A stretch of 64,000 nt of DNA, taken from NCBI RefSeq assembly GCF_964019385.1, contig NC_088644.1, forward strand, positions 36,319,706 through 36,383,705, read 5' to 3'. This stretch comes from Sycon ciliatum (taxonomy: Eukaryota; Porifera; Calcarea; Leucosolenida; Sycettidae). How positions within the stretch are numbered: the stretch's first letter is position 1; every line of letters begins with the position of its first letter. The position numbers and the translations under genes were made by a program. Below the pieces are notes generated by a model, which was not told the DNA's origin, made no database searches, and saw only the letters and a list, made by a program, of their open reading frames with translations. This document shows positions 37,901-50,800 of this stretch, piece by piece.

Positions 37901-40663
37901 ACTCTCTTCAGTATCACCATTCATTTTGACACACAGAAAGCTTGGCACGACCAAGACTAGTTTTTTTCTCCTACGCAAAACCAGCTTCATTTTTTAATAC
38001 TGCGGAAAGTCACTACCGTATTTCCCCGTAAGTTAGTACGTACCAACTTTCGAACTTAGCAGCCACATGAGTATTAACTTTTGGGGGTGGTACTATCTTT
38101 CGGGGAGTACTTTTTTATCGGGGGTAAATGACACGCAGTGGGAAGCCTGCGCAACTCTAGTGTCTGTGCATATGATGTATGTACTGTACGGTGTCTGTAC
38201 ATGTAGGACGGGTGCGAACTTACTATCTTTCGGCGGGAACTCTCTTTCGGGGTGATAACCTCGGCAGTGGAAAGTGTATTTTTTATAGGGGGTACTAAGT
38301 CATTGGGGAGAACTAACTTACGGGGAAATACGGTACTTTCGAAGCAGCACCAAAACCGTTACATGTACGAGTCTAATCCACACAGGAGGAGTAGAAGTCC
38401 TCCTCTATTCACCGTGACAGTGCTCGATACGCCAGTGGCACTATGCCACAGACGATAGCAGTGCCTTGCAAAGAAGGTAGAATGATGTTTTGCTTCCAAA
38501 GTGGTCAAATTTCACCAGCTACGTGATCCTCTGGCAAACAATTCTAACATTAGCAGCCAACAGAGAGGTAGGCTGCTTTATGTATTGCAGCCGGGAAAGT
38601 AGGTGATAACGTATGTGGCTGTAGGTGGTATAACACAGCGCAGACTAATCAGGTGGAGAATAATGCTTCTAGTATCACTGTATTGGTCTTGCTACTGTAT
38701 TGTGCGAGTAAGATGCATGGTGGGAAATGAATATCACAACTACAGGTGATAACATTCACCACTACACACGCTCCATACTCGCCCTCTACTTCACGTAAGC
38801 ACACACATATGCACACAAGCATGCACAGTGTGAATTGCAGCGTGGAAAGAGTGAAGGTGATGATGCAGGATAGTAACTTTAAAAAATACTAGCAAACAGT
38901 GCATGACAATTTGTACTAAGAATTACGCTCGACTTTGGCAAAATTCATCCATATACTCACATGTGTGGAAGTGGCCGTAGCAGATGTGACATTTTCGGAT
39001 TCGCCGGCCTTCTTCATCAAGGCGTCGAGGAATTTTTGTTGCCTGCCCAGTCTTTTTGATAAGGCTGACAATCTTTCACCTTCTTGTTTCAGTCGGTCCC
39101 TCTCCTTTTCCAGTTCGGAAGTTGTAGTCTGCGAGGCACTCGTAACGTCTTTGTTGGGCGCATCCTCTTCTTTCGGGACGGTCTTCTCCTGGAACTTCAC
39201 TTCTCCGATGGTTGCACACCCACGGCCTTCCACTCTACACAGATTGCAATAACAAAAATGTGGACAAGAGAGAGAGAAAGATAGAGAGAGAGAGAGGAAT
39301 TCATACTGAAAGATTCCCAATGCTGTAGACATTATTCTCTACTGTTAAAAAATAAAGCTCCGGGGAGCCCCATCAGCACTCCTTGTGTACCGCTGTAACC
39401 CTCACCACTAGTACTGGGCAATCAGACAATCATTGCCTTGCCATAATGTTCTCCCTGAACACTCAAGGCAAATTGCCATCAATGTACAACCGTGACGAGG
39501 AAAATCAAAGCACTTGTAATATTACACCCGGGCCCAGCATATTGCACTACCCAGAAAGCCAATGTAGTCCTGCTAAAACTTTCCGTGCTTTTCTAGACAT
39601 CGAGAGAGTTACGAGACATTCTCGTAGCATACTCGGACACTTGCGTCCTGCAGTGTGAGGGAATATGCTGTTCGGGTATGGGGCTCACGACATGGATGAA
39701 GGTAATGCTGGAGGAAGGACCGCCCAACACAGTTACATTTTACTGCACAAAGCCTCAATGCAGAACAAATTGTACTGATGTTGGGTAATTGGTGTGCATA
39801 TCAAATCTAACGTAAAGAGATTCGCACATATGTATTTCATCCTTCAATTTTTTTAAATTGCCACTGCGGACACTGTATTCGTACATGCATTGTATGCACA
39901 ACGTATCTGATTGTATGCACAACGTACATGCATTGTATGCACAACGTATCTGATTGTATGCACAACGTATCTGGGATAACTGGACTACATGTACAGTCAG
40001 GAGTGCGTATCCGGCTTAACGAGGAAGAATTGTATACTTTTCAGATCACGTGCTTGTCATCTGGCAGTGCTGCCAGTCAACTGGGTCTGTTTTGCGTACT
40101 GCGAATTCTGATTTTCCGTATTGCGCAGTGTTTTTCCTAGGGGTCAAACAGTGTGTACCTTTAACTAAAAAACAGGTAATTCTCTTAACGGACGGGTTAG
40201 GCCTCGGTCACACTACGGCAAAATGCTGCATCAGCATCAGAATCATGGGTTTTCCATAGCAACCGACGAAAATGCGGGAAATATGAGCGTCAGACGCTGC
40301 TGCGTCTGACGCGTGGAAATTGGCTGTGGGTTACCCGAAACCAAAGACTTATTCGGTGCGGCCTTATTCAAAAAGATAATCTGGAAACCCCTACCCCTCC
40401 CCCCCCCCCCCCCCCTCGAGAGGCGATGGCCTTTCTGAAATCCTGAAATAAAGACTTTTAGTATTATTGTAACTGTTTCACGAAATGTCATACCTAATGG
40501 AGTCAGAGTCTACCGCACTGGACAATTGTTTGACGACAATTTCATTCTCTCCAACGCTCAGCTCCACCTTCACTTCTCTAGTCACGTCAGCTCTGTCCAG
40601 GTACACGACCACTTCGGACACAGGACATTTGGCAACGTCCACCTCCACTGTTGTAATAGTCAT
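30674..40663 (-). CDS. DUF4140/DUF4139 (MuiA / F37C4.5-like) protein, copy A
   Basis: This is a complete gene of ten exons: 40663-40494, 39234-38961, 37771-37551, 37336-37207, 36591-36244, 35260-35183, 33776-33615, 32722-32614, 31771-31647, 30862-30674. It encodes about 601 residues, from the first in-frame ATG at 40663 to a stop at 30674. An N-terminal DUF4140 domain (CPVSEVVVYLDRADVTREV) is followed by a charged coiled-coil segment (LEKERDRLKQEGERLSALSK), then the DUF4139 domain (GWQPQYDLRVFSKDRLLK, STGEDWEDAALVLSTAQP) and a C-terminal strand region (NLLEWQLEV). The family occurs in animals, fungi and bacteria. Its molecular role is unknown; the bacterial name mucoidy inhibitor does not define a function here. 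The intron after exon 6 appears to use a GC donor (AAG|GCAAGT). Confidence 0.9.
31834..31910 (+). repeat. (GT)n/(GC)n microsatellite
   Basis: A GT run, a GCGCGCAC-type alternating purine-pyrimidine core and a second GT run, inside intron 8 of DUF4139 copy A. Such tracts can adopt Z-DNA. Confidence 0.9.
32490..32562 (-). mobile_element. tRNA-derived SINE-like head
   Basis: On the minus strand an A-box-like GGCTCAGATGGTTAGAGC and B-box-like GGGTTCGAGTCCTGG are tRNA-spaced. The acceptor stem does not pair, so it is not a functional tRNA gene. It shares the GGTTAGAGCAT and TTCGAGTCCTGGTGG pieces with the repeat at 19213. Confidence 0.5.
33050..33600. other. A/C-rich intron segment, nothing recognised
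   Basis: Low-complexity A- and C-rich sequence between exons 8 and 7 of DUF4139 copy A. The plus-strand frame here is compositional, with no family resemblance. Confidence 0.5.
33937..33986 (+). repeat. short tandem repeat CATACCCAGGCTAACAT, 3 copies
   Basis: Three adjacent 17-base copies of the unit CATCATACCCAGGCTAA. Confidence 0.8.
35600..35930 (+). repeat. diverged tandem duplication in DUF4139-A intron 5
   Basis: Two diverged units about 195 bases apart share TAGTCTT, GCTGAGTC and TTATTCCCAATC in the same order. Confidence 0.5.
38016..38333. mobile_element. MITE with CCGTATTTCCCCGTAAGTTA ends, TA target
   Basis: A 318-base element has a 20+ base terminal inverted repeat (CCGTATTTCCCCGTAAGTTA at both ends) and flanking TA (38014-38015 and 38334-38335). 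TA duplication fits a Tc1/mariner-type origin. The interior has inverted ACTTTCGGGG-type motifs. It lies in intron 2 of DUF4139 copy A. Confidence 0.8.
39880..39975 (+). repeat. short tandem repeat TTGTATGCACAACGTA
   Basis: About four copies of a 20-24 base unit containing TTGTATGCACAACGTATCTG, in intron 1 of DUF4139 copy A. Confidence 0.85.
40536..40632 (-). other. 97-base tract identical to 51420-51516
   Basis: Within exon 1 of DUF4139 copy A, 97 bases are identical to the matching part of exon 1 of copy B, with immediate divergence on both sides. The encoded stretch runs from SEVVVYLDRADV to GENEIV. Confidence 0.9.
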
Positions 40664-41890
40664 CTCGCACTGCGTCGCCAAAAACACGGCAATAGGCAAG
40701 CGTCCAGGGCCGAGTACAGCACCGGCGAGTGAGCAACACTGCTAGATGAAAGTGAACTGTTACCGTTCGATTCTTATCTCCGTTCTATCCAGTTTGCTCC
40801 GTAACGCCATGGGTTCCAAGAAAGATATGTCCGCCTCATTTTGGTGGGGATTTAGTGCAGATTACCAGTATCTGCTAGTCGCAAATCCTATCGCGAAAGT
40901 CAGGTGAACAGTCGACTCCTGATAAAACGAACACCATTGTGCTTTATAGCCGACGTTCGTTATAGCAGAAATGCACTCACACGAAATTCGCTATGCAAGT
41001 TCGTTATAAGTAGGGTCGGCTGTAGCTCCATAGGCATAGACAAGGAGATCAAAACAAGACTAATAAACACAGGGCGGGCGGGGACTTGCTCCAGTGCTGA
41101 TGAGGCTGGCATGCCAGGAAATACAATGCATGACATGGTACCGCGAACCGGCACACTGCGCGCAACTCCCTCACCGTAAACATCCACTGCTTGTTGGAAA
41201 CATTAGAATCACACCAAGCCGGAAATTATTCAACGCAATAATAAAACTGCACCCGCGCAAAACATCCCCTGGGAATCAAAACGCAGTCATCAGAGATATT
41301 ACAGAGAGTCTCCAGTGAATAGACACAGCTGTTGAAACGACAATAGACTAAAAATTTAATGATAACCATTAGACAAAACCATAATAATTATTATGATATA
41401 TGATAAACACCTGCTACAAGTATCTCTAAGTGAGTAAAGTCTGCCTATTAATTAAAGGATGGTAAAAACGAAGTTTTTGTAAGGATTGTAATAAACTCAA
41501 TAAGCCATCGCCATTTGAGAAACTTTGTGGAATGCCAGGGTTGTAAGTTTGCCCTGCTGCGCACACAACGTATGAGTATTGAGTACGCAACACAAGCCGT
41601 GTTGCCGGGAACTGAAGACAGGCCCAGGTAAGAATTAGAAACGCCATGAACATGCCACTGTAGACAGGTGATATTCTGAAAAGGCGCCACGGGGCCACAC
41701 TACAAGATGTTTGGGAGACCAATTGCTAGTACTAAATTCAAGCAGTTCGTTCAATGCTCCAGTGCAGATCGACCACACGGCAAGTAATAAAAGTTCGACT
41801 TTTACGTCAAATATTTACTACTTCAGTGGAGGGAGGTTAGTAGTACTAGTAGGCATACATGACTGGTTCTTCTTGAACGATAGTCACAGT
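40664..41890. other. intergenic spacer between the DUF4139 paralogues
   Basis: The spacer holds the promoter side of copy A and the 3' flank of copy B. Besides the short element at 40909-41022 I see no coding homology or clear promoter motif. Confidence 0.5.
40909..41022. mobile_element. pogo/Tigger-like MITE, 114 bases
   Basis: Ends are CAGTCGACTCCTGATAAAAC and, from the other strand, CAGCCGACCCTACTTATAAC. TA follows the right end; the left target is AA, presumably mutated. Related to 48651-48842. Confidence 0.6.
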
Positions 41891-44800
41891 CTACAAACCC
41901 GTGACTGTCTCCTGCGCAGGGTGCTCAACAGTGAACGAAAACTCCACAGTATGCTGAGAGCTAGCTGGAATCTCCAACTGCCACTCAAGGAGATTTTCTT
42001 TCGTAAGCTTCACGGTGCCAGCGGCAACGGATCGAACTGGTTCTTTCGGCGTAACTTCCGGCTTCACCAAGTTCACCTGCACAGCACAAAAGCAAGAAGA
42101 GTACACCAGAAAGATAACACAAATGCTGTATGATCTCTATTACAAGCCCAGTCTCTACCATAAGCACACTCCAAGAGGGCTTCGAAGATATACAAGCCCG
42201 GCCTCCAATACGAGCGCAGGGCTTATGGAGAACTGCACGGATCATGTCCATGCATGTTCGACAACGTACAGTATCGCATACACACATTGTGGCGCATGTC
42301 CGTGATCCCCGTGATAAAAAGTACAGACTCAGTACACCAGAAAGTACAAAACTGCCATTCATGGTACCTGGTCGGAAACTTACTTTGTGCTAGTGGTATA
42401 ACAATGAATATGAACCAATGCTGGTACATGCAAAATCATGTACCAGATGGATGAAAAAGGATAAACCCAGTCTTTAATATAAGCCCAGGGTCCGGACTGG
42501 TTGGAAAATATAAGCCCGGGGCTTATAATGGAGATGATACGGTAGATCCTCATATTTCCAGAGTTTCAGCTCCGAACCGGAAATGCGTGCCGCTGCGGTT
42601 GAGAGTTGACTGAGTTCTACACAGTCAAATAATACCTCTGAATGGGCTGTGTGACCGAGAGCGTAGGCATCTTCGTCAACAAGTACCGTGGCAACTAAAA
42701 CCACATACTGTAGAATAAATTCCACTCAGAAGGGGAACAAAAGTTCTGATACCCACTGGGAATGTCATCCTACCAGACAATATGAAGAAAGCAAGACTTA
42801 ATAATGGTAGATTGCTGTGACCAGCAGTCTGTTTTAACCCTTTATGTACAGTGTGTACGTGAATCGATCACATATGATCGATTCATGATTGGTCCGTAAA
42901 CCTTCGTAACTCCATCATTCCTTGGCCGAATTCAACAATCGAAGGGTCTATTTGGTAGCGGGAACTCCAAGCTTTCCAATGCAACAATCGCTGAAGAGCT
43001 ACGATGTACGAATCCAGAGATATCGCGCGCCGTATTCTTGTCTCAGCAAATTCAAATTTTTATCGATCTCTTCGCCATTTTAGGGGAAAATCCCTTTTCG
43101 TGTGCTCTTTGACCAACTCAGCACATGATAGTGACGTAGTTGGCTGAAGTTTGAATCGCCTCGAAAAGATTTGAGCGTTCTGCGATAAAGGAGAGTGGAA
43201 TGGCGTTGACGGGGAAATTTGATCGCATATTGGGCTTGGGGACGACTTGCTGTGTTCCTGCGCCTGATTTGTGGCAGCTAGTTGATGGAGCCTGGTATCC
43301 TGGCGTTACTCTCGCCAGGAGCTTTCCAAAGAGCCCAAGACTGTGGAAATGCAGTGAAGGAGGTCAAAGCCTGTTGAAGGTGAAAAATTTGCTGAAAATT
43401 CAAATTCTGCTTCATTCTGTGCTGGAAATCAGTACATAAAGGGTTAACACCATTTCCCGAACTTAATATGATTAATTCGCACCCCCCCCCCCCCTACATA
43501 GAATATAGTTTTCTTATTTCAGAGATACCAGTAGACAAGCAACAAGCCAGGATTGTTACTAAAATACGTCAGTATTTACATGTACGAACAGCCCCAAGGG
43601 ATAAAAAGAATTTTTTTAAAGAACATCAAGCGATGACCACCCTATCACAGTATTCTGGAGACCCGTGCTTTTCTAGAGCTGTTTTAATTAACCCAAAGGC
43701 TCAAGACTAGTGCAAGGCCAAGGCGTACCTTGATTTTCTCCTCAACAGATCTCGGCACCGTATCAGTCAGCTTGATTCTGATGACGTCCAGTCTGGTGTT
43801 CTTGATCTCGATTGCTTGTTTTCGCGTAGCCAGCGTGTACTTGCTCAGAATACCTGCACCGAGTGGAAGCGGAAGTACAAACATACTGAAGTAGACCGTG
43901 GAATGAACACAGAATCATGGAACCGCACTCCCACACGTACTTCAAAGTATATTTGAAAATTATCATTGATAGCGCCGGTACTGGCTGCCAACACAAGCTG
44001 AAGCGCTCACCGTCGACACTTATTTTGCACAAGCTGCACCGAGTACTTCGAAATGCCTTCCCCTGGCGGCTGAGAAGGTTACCTTTACAGCGGGCAGCGA
44101 GGAGGAAGTTGCACGGCATTCGAACCAATACACATCACTGTCATCAAAATGCACATTTAACTCAACATGCAAAAGACTGCGCCCGTACTACTTAAAATTG
44201 CTATACTCGACAAAGAATAGAGTAGACTCCAAAGGCGGGAATGCAGATAAATCAAATACTGTAATTTCACAAATTTTCGGTGTACTTTTATTTTCGGTAC
44301 TTTCGGTGCGTCTGTTTCATACCTAAAATTTCAATACACAGAACAAACACTAACACACATAATACAATAGGGAACTGTTTCTCTGTACCGAAAATTTCTG
44401 TTCACCTAACCTAGCATGTTGCCCTCATACCGAAAATATTGAGCACCGAAAATTTCCGCTTGCCAACCTGTATTTTCCTTGAAGCGTCTGACTGGCTTGT
44501 AGAGAACTCGAATAGCAGGATCCACGCCGAGAGAGCAGGTGAAGTCTTCATAAGGACTGACGTTGGACAGAGATGTCTGAGAAAAATATGAAGACCAGGA
44601 TTTACATGTACAATGCAATATCCCAATTCGCCATTGTCTCAAGTCAGAGATTGTAGATGGACTGTACAATGAGCTATGAGACTGCTCTAGTTTCCTGCCA
44701 GCAATCTCGATGTCATGATAGAGGCTGAGCGTTAATTTTGTTCCTAAAAATGACTCCAAAGATGTCATCTCAAAACCTTTTATAAGGTGAAAATGTGTAT

Positions 44801-47800
44801 TTTGGCTGTTCTCTTGTTGTGTTCATCCCAGAGTCAAGAACTCCCCTTCTCTCATCTATCTTTCTCAGTATCTCTGTCTCTGTCACGGTGTGACTCGCTG
44901 TCTCTGTCTCTCTATCTTCTGCTTTTGGAAGTTGCAGATACTACACTGCTTGCAGTTACGTTGCCCCCGGTGCCTTACCTTCGAAATGAAGTTGTTGTCC
45001 AAGAAGACGTTAGCAGGTCCCTTCAACAAAGCATATTGCGATGAGTTCTTCACCTGGGCTTTTAGGAACGCATGAGCCTGCACCTTTGGTACGGTCTCGT
45101 AATCAAACTTTGGCTCCAGATCGATGATTGCAACAGAAACCTAAAAAATGCAGGCATTTGACAAATACAAACTTGGTCACTACGGAAAGATGTACTTAAC
45201 AATAGTGAGAGTTCCCAGATTACCTAGAGTGCTCAACACCACAGGGATAGAGTATTACCACAAAGGCAGAAGAGAACAGAGACAGCCGGCTTTTGTGAAA
45301 TATGTACATGTACTTTAAATTTGTAATGATAGCTTGCAATGCCTTGCATAGACCTCGGTCCTGCCGGTAAGACCTACCGCTAGGACCATCATACGCAGAC
45401 ATGCTGCACGCCTCTGTTCTAATTTTGACCTAGAACTTGACTCTAAACTGTTGCTAAGGGGCTAATGAAGGAGTTCACAAATTTTCGACTTGATCACACA
45501 AGGCATACTACGAAATCCCATGGCAACAGCCCATGGTAACCATGGAAACGGAGTATGGAATTTTGCATTTCACTGCCTTGGCAGACTAATATAAACACTA
45601 GGTCCTCACCACGATAGATGTGCCATGATCAAAATTCGCTTTGGACAGAGTTCCTAGCGCTCCGACAGGAGCATGTGCGGCCATTTTAACAGTTGGTAAA
45701 ATTGCACATTCTGCCGCTAGGGTTTACCGGGTGTTAGTGGCCGTTGTGAGTTCCCTTCGGGAACGGACACGATAATTTACTCTTTTTTTTTAATTGCACA
45801 TATATTATGCAATGCACTGGACATATTCTTGCATTTTGCGCCATTACTTTGCTTGACAAAGACCTCATCTCAACAATTGTTTCAAGAAATTTCTGAACCA
45901 AAATCACTTCCGTAGGTTTCGTGAACTTAAGGTATTAGAAGCTGTTTTCATCCGTAAACACAATCCTAATCTATGCATTCAGAAAGAAAATGTCACAAAA
46001 CTGAGACTCTTCACCTAGCATTCACACACGTATTCATTCGCATACACCTACACCTCACAGTTCCTCACTCTATCACATTCACCTGCTTCCACGCCTTCAT
46101 TTCACTCACCTTATGTAGTAGCTCACACCGTCGGGAACACTCTCACATCTTTTCTTCTAATTTCTTTCGTCTTCTCTCCCACTTTAGTTTTTTCACACCT
46201 CACCTTGTATACTTCCCACTATCCAATAACCTATAAGTAGTTTGTTTCTCCGTATAGCCTCTATTGTGAGACGATTTTCCCTGATGATAGTCTCAAGAAA
46301 ATCGATTAGGAACAACCATTTTAGATACATGTATTCTCATTCATCATTTTGTAATGTCCGCTTCACTAATACTATTAATCGCATTGATAAAATCACTTCC
46401 ATTCTATTTTTATATTAATTAGCTCATGCCGCGGGCCGAAATGCCTGTTTGTAAAAGTAGGTATTTCTCTTATTTCGCGACATAAATGCAAACGTATGGG
46501 TGTCGCTTTCACAGGCCCCAAATATAGAGAACTATTCAAAACACACTAGCCACATTTGGGATTAACAGCTTGCCCTCATGATGCTTCAACCCTGAAAATT
46601 GAACAGAATCGGACAGAAAATGGTTTTGGACCTCCGATATTTTTCGCGATATAAGCCCGAGCTACCTTAGAAGTAGCAACATCACAGTGCTGTCAAAAGT
46701 ATCTTTTCTGGGAATGGGGCTTTGTTGGATGACTGGACAAGTTGCAAACGAATACACTGGCCGTCTATAGAGAATCTCATGATAGAGGAATCCCGCACCA
46801 CCTCAATACCTCCATACGGCACTGCGGCGTCCAGGCATGAGTGCCATACATGCCCATGCAAAAAATGTGTACCAGCACTGTTGTCCTTCTCTAGAACACA
46901 GTACATTTCACTAATAGATGATCTTTCCAGAGTCGAAAAACTTGTGTGACTCAATTTTCTCATTCCTACCTTGTGCCCTGTCTTGTCTGCAGGAATCGTT
47001 GTCCTGCGTGGGATTTCAAATGCCGTGCTGGTCACCGTTCCCTTCACCTGAAAAGAGTGCATACAAGAATTGGTGTATAGTCAAACACCATTCCAAGCCA
47101 ACTCAAATAGCCCGCACACAATTGTGCATGCCTGAGAGACAATTTTTCGTCGCATCCACGCACACGTCATGTAAAGCTTTGGACACCATGCATGACACGT
47201 AGCATACTTCACCCTATCGAATATAACTATAGCCTCACTGAATCAAATCAGCACTTAAAACCATCCAGGTGGCGAGGCTGGCAAAGCCAAGGTAAAAAGG
47301 TGTTTTTAAGCTTTCCTGAGAATTGCATTTCACCAGTGAATGACCATGTCCGTCGATTAAAAAGACTAAGTGACTTAGTGCCAGACCACATGGCAGGTTT
47401 GAAGTTACTTCTGTTTTTAAAGTAAATTTATGGGTACATCACGCTTGTAGAACAACGCTGCCGTAACTGAGATGGACACACAGCTATCCCGTCCAGGCTT
47501 TCCTTGACTCCCTCAGTAAAATGTTAATCAGCTACTTGATATACTCCGGGCCATACGACCGTGGCATCAACCCACCACACATCTCCAATGGCCTACACCA
47601 TTTCAATCGCACCGACAAACCAATCGGATGCTGATCTCTAGACTTACCTCGGCTGTTCGCACTCCAAGATCAGGAGGAGGTGGAGGAGGTGCACTGTAAA
47701 AATCACCACTCCAATCGTCATCCTCCTCATCATCCCCAAGAGCATAACCACGGCGGATAGACTCCAATGACACATCTGCATATGGTGCTGATCTAACTCT

Positions 47801-50800
47801 ACTTGACGTTGATCTCATTGCACTTGACATTACAACAGGAGCCGATGACATTTTTTCTCTATTGCTTTCTGGAGATCGGAAAAAGGAGAGTTTCTTCGTC
47901 CCCAGCTCCGGGGGACTACCGCCGATACTGGGCTGTGCAGTGGACAGCACAAGCGTGGCATCTTCCCAATCCTCACCGGTGCTCTGAGAGATAATAGCAA
48001 AGTAGTGTATCTGTGCAAAGAGCAGAGACGGCAAAGAATCAACACGTTCTTTTAGAGAAATTGACGAATGGCATTGCTTTTGTGCACCAAAAAGGTAACC
48101 AAATAGTTTGCAGAAGACATAAGAATACAAATAAAATCCAGTTAAAGTATGGCCGATAGGCTTCTCAAACCCCTGGCCCTACAAAATTTCACAACGCATA
48201 TTGGCTCGTGTGCAATGAAGTGAAAGTGATCGTCACCTTGAGCAAATGGTCCTTGCTGAAGACTCTCAAGTCGTACTGTGGCTGCCATCCAGCATCCATC
48301 ACAACATAGGATACCAGCAGAGACACAGTGCAGGCTTTATCAGTGGTGACGCTTATAGAGACACTCCTGCAACCGGAAAATGTGACAAAATCACCCGCAA
48401 CGACAAAGACACTTAGCAATGAAAGTCAGGGATCTAATGTGCCTGCCACTATGCAAGGCACGCAACAAATTCAGCAAGGACGTCAACATCGAGAAAATGA
48501 TAATGACCAGAGTGTAACTTGACCAGAGTTTCAATGCTGTATACTATGAAACGTGCATGCACTCATGCTGACCTTCCACTCCCACTCGGCACACGCATAG
48601 TCTGCTAATCTCAAATCCGCAAAGGTATCTCCTGCGCACTGTACAGTGTACAGTCGACTAGGAGTATAATAACACTTGGCGGGCATCAGAAAAGTGTCCT
48701 TATTCGCAACTTGAAGTGTCCGTATACCCGAAGTTTCATTGTATGTATACAGGTTAGATGGGACATTGCTCTGGGCATGGGGATTTTGCCGTTATTCGCG
48801 AATTGTCGTTATATCCGCAGTCGTTATTAGCGAAGTTGACTGTATTTACCGATTTGTTGTGGTGCCTGTTGGCGATGTCTTGTAACTGCTCCCTCGCAGG
48901 AGTAAGTTCTCCTCAACGGCTTGAATCTGTCTCTTGAGTTCATCTCGCTCCTTCCGAAAAGCACTCAGCCTTTCGTCCAGCTCCCGTGTCCGCGTTGAAT
49001 AGAACTCCATGAAGGATACGACTTTTCCAAGAGTCGACTCGCTCATCATCTCCAGCATTGTTGGAAGAGAAGCCTGGAAAGAGAAAATCGAGATGACGAG
49101 CACGCATCATTTCCTGAAGGGCTTTCATCAAGAAGAAAGCCACTGCCCAGAACCCTCCATTTTTTGTATCCACCTACGATGTTTTTCAGAATAACTTAGG
49201 TCTGGAAAAGTACTATAAAACCCATAACCTCTGTTGCTTTGTACCACTCTTGGTCCAAGAAAACGAATTCTAGTTATTGACACAAGGAGAGAGGCCAATC
49301 AACGGCATGTCCATCAACGTGAGAATAAAGATTTCAAACTTTTATTTTTAGCATTTTAATACACCACTAAGCAGATAACTGCAGGGTCCAGGCATGCACA
49401 GGTAGTCCGTATTACAAATTTACAATCGTTCCACACTATTACGTGGGAAAACTAACGGGCTTTCAAGCCCTCTCGTTCATTGACACAACGAGAGCGGCCA
49501 ACCAACGGCATGTCCATCAACTTTAATTTTCAGTTTTTATTCCACTAGCCCTCTCGCTATATCACTAAAGCAGGTAAATGCAGGGTCCAGGCATGCATAG
49601 GCAGTCCGTAATACAATCGTACCAAACTATCAAGTTGTAAAACTAACGCATTTTCACTTGCCCGTTTCTCGGCTGCAGACGAGCTATTCTTTGTCACGTC
49701 CAACTTCGGAAAAGTCTCAATGGCTACCTTCTTTTTGGCAAACGGGTCCTGAGCCTTCCCTTTGCCGTATAACGGTAACGCCTTTGCAGCAGGGTGGACA
49801 GCGGCTTTATCTTGCGACGCCAACTCCTCCAGGATTTTCCGCTGCTTCTTAACACGTTTCTTGGCATATCGGACACGGCTGAGTGTGTCAGTCAGCCGAT
49901 CGCGTTCACGCTCAAGCTCCTTGGTGGCGGTCATCGCCGTGGATGTGACCTTGTCGGGACCATCTTCCTCCGTCGCCACCTGCTTCTGCTGGTACTTGAC
50001 CTCACCGATCGTGGCACACCCACGGCCTTCAACCCTGAGGAGCGGGCAAAACCAAAGCAGCCGGGAGCATGTGCAACACATTAGCTGTGGAGATTCCCTC
50101 ATCAAATATTCGATATTGTGCAGACCAGAGCAAGCATTCAACCTGCTTGAGTGAAGCCGGGAGTTGGACTGCCAACACAACGACACAATGAGTATCGCGT
50201 ATACTGGTATAGGGTTGGCGGCTACAAACGTGCTGCATAATTATACACATACCCTGTGCTTTGGAAAATATAACAGTTTTTTGTTGTGCCTGGAGAGCAC
50301 TATATAAGTGGTGCTCTTCAGGCACAATCTTCCTCAGCCTACTCAAGCTCAACTGATGAGGGGTGAATTCCCCAAAACACTGTGTATTGAGCAGGGAGTG
50401 GTGCTTTCTTGCATGTTTGCCGAGTGGACAGTTCGATGGACATCTCGTGTGCTCTGCGTGGCAGTCGTGAGTCAGTCAAGTGAGAATTCAAGTCGGCAGG
50501 AAAACCGCGAGCTCAAGTTTTTTTCCCCCGAATCAATCACCAGGGCCGTAGAAGCCGGTCTGGCAACTGCCAGACCCATGTTTGGCCAAACAAAAGACGA
50601 AGAAAACAGGTCGGGAGGCACAGGACAGGATGTGAACCGATACCTGGAGTTCACTGATGATATAATTATGCAGAGACGATACACACATGTACCGGCTTGT
50701 TGTAGACCCACTAAAGTCACAGGCAAAGACATCCAATCAACTAGTCTAAAGTAGCGTTGCGTTTGCATTTCCATTACGTCATCATTACATCATGCACGGT

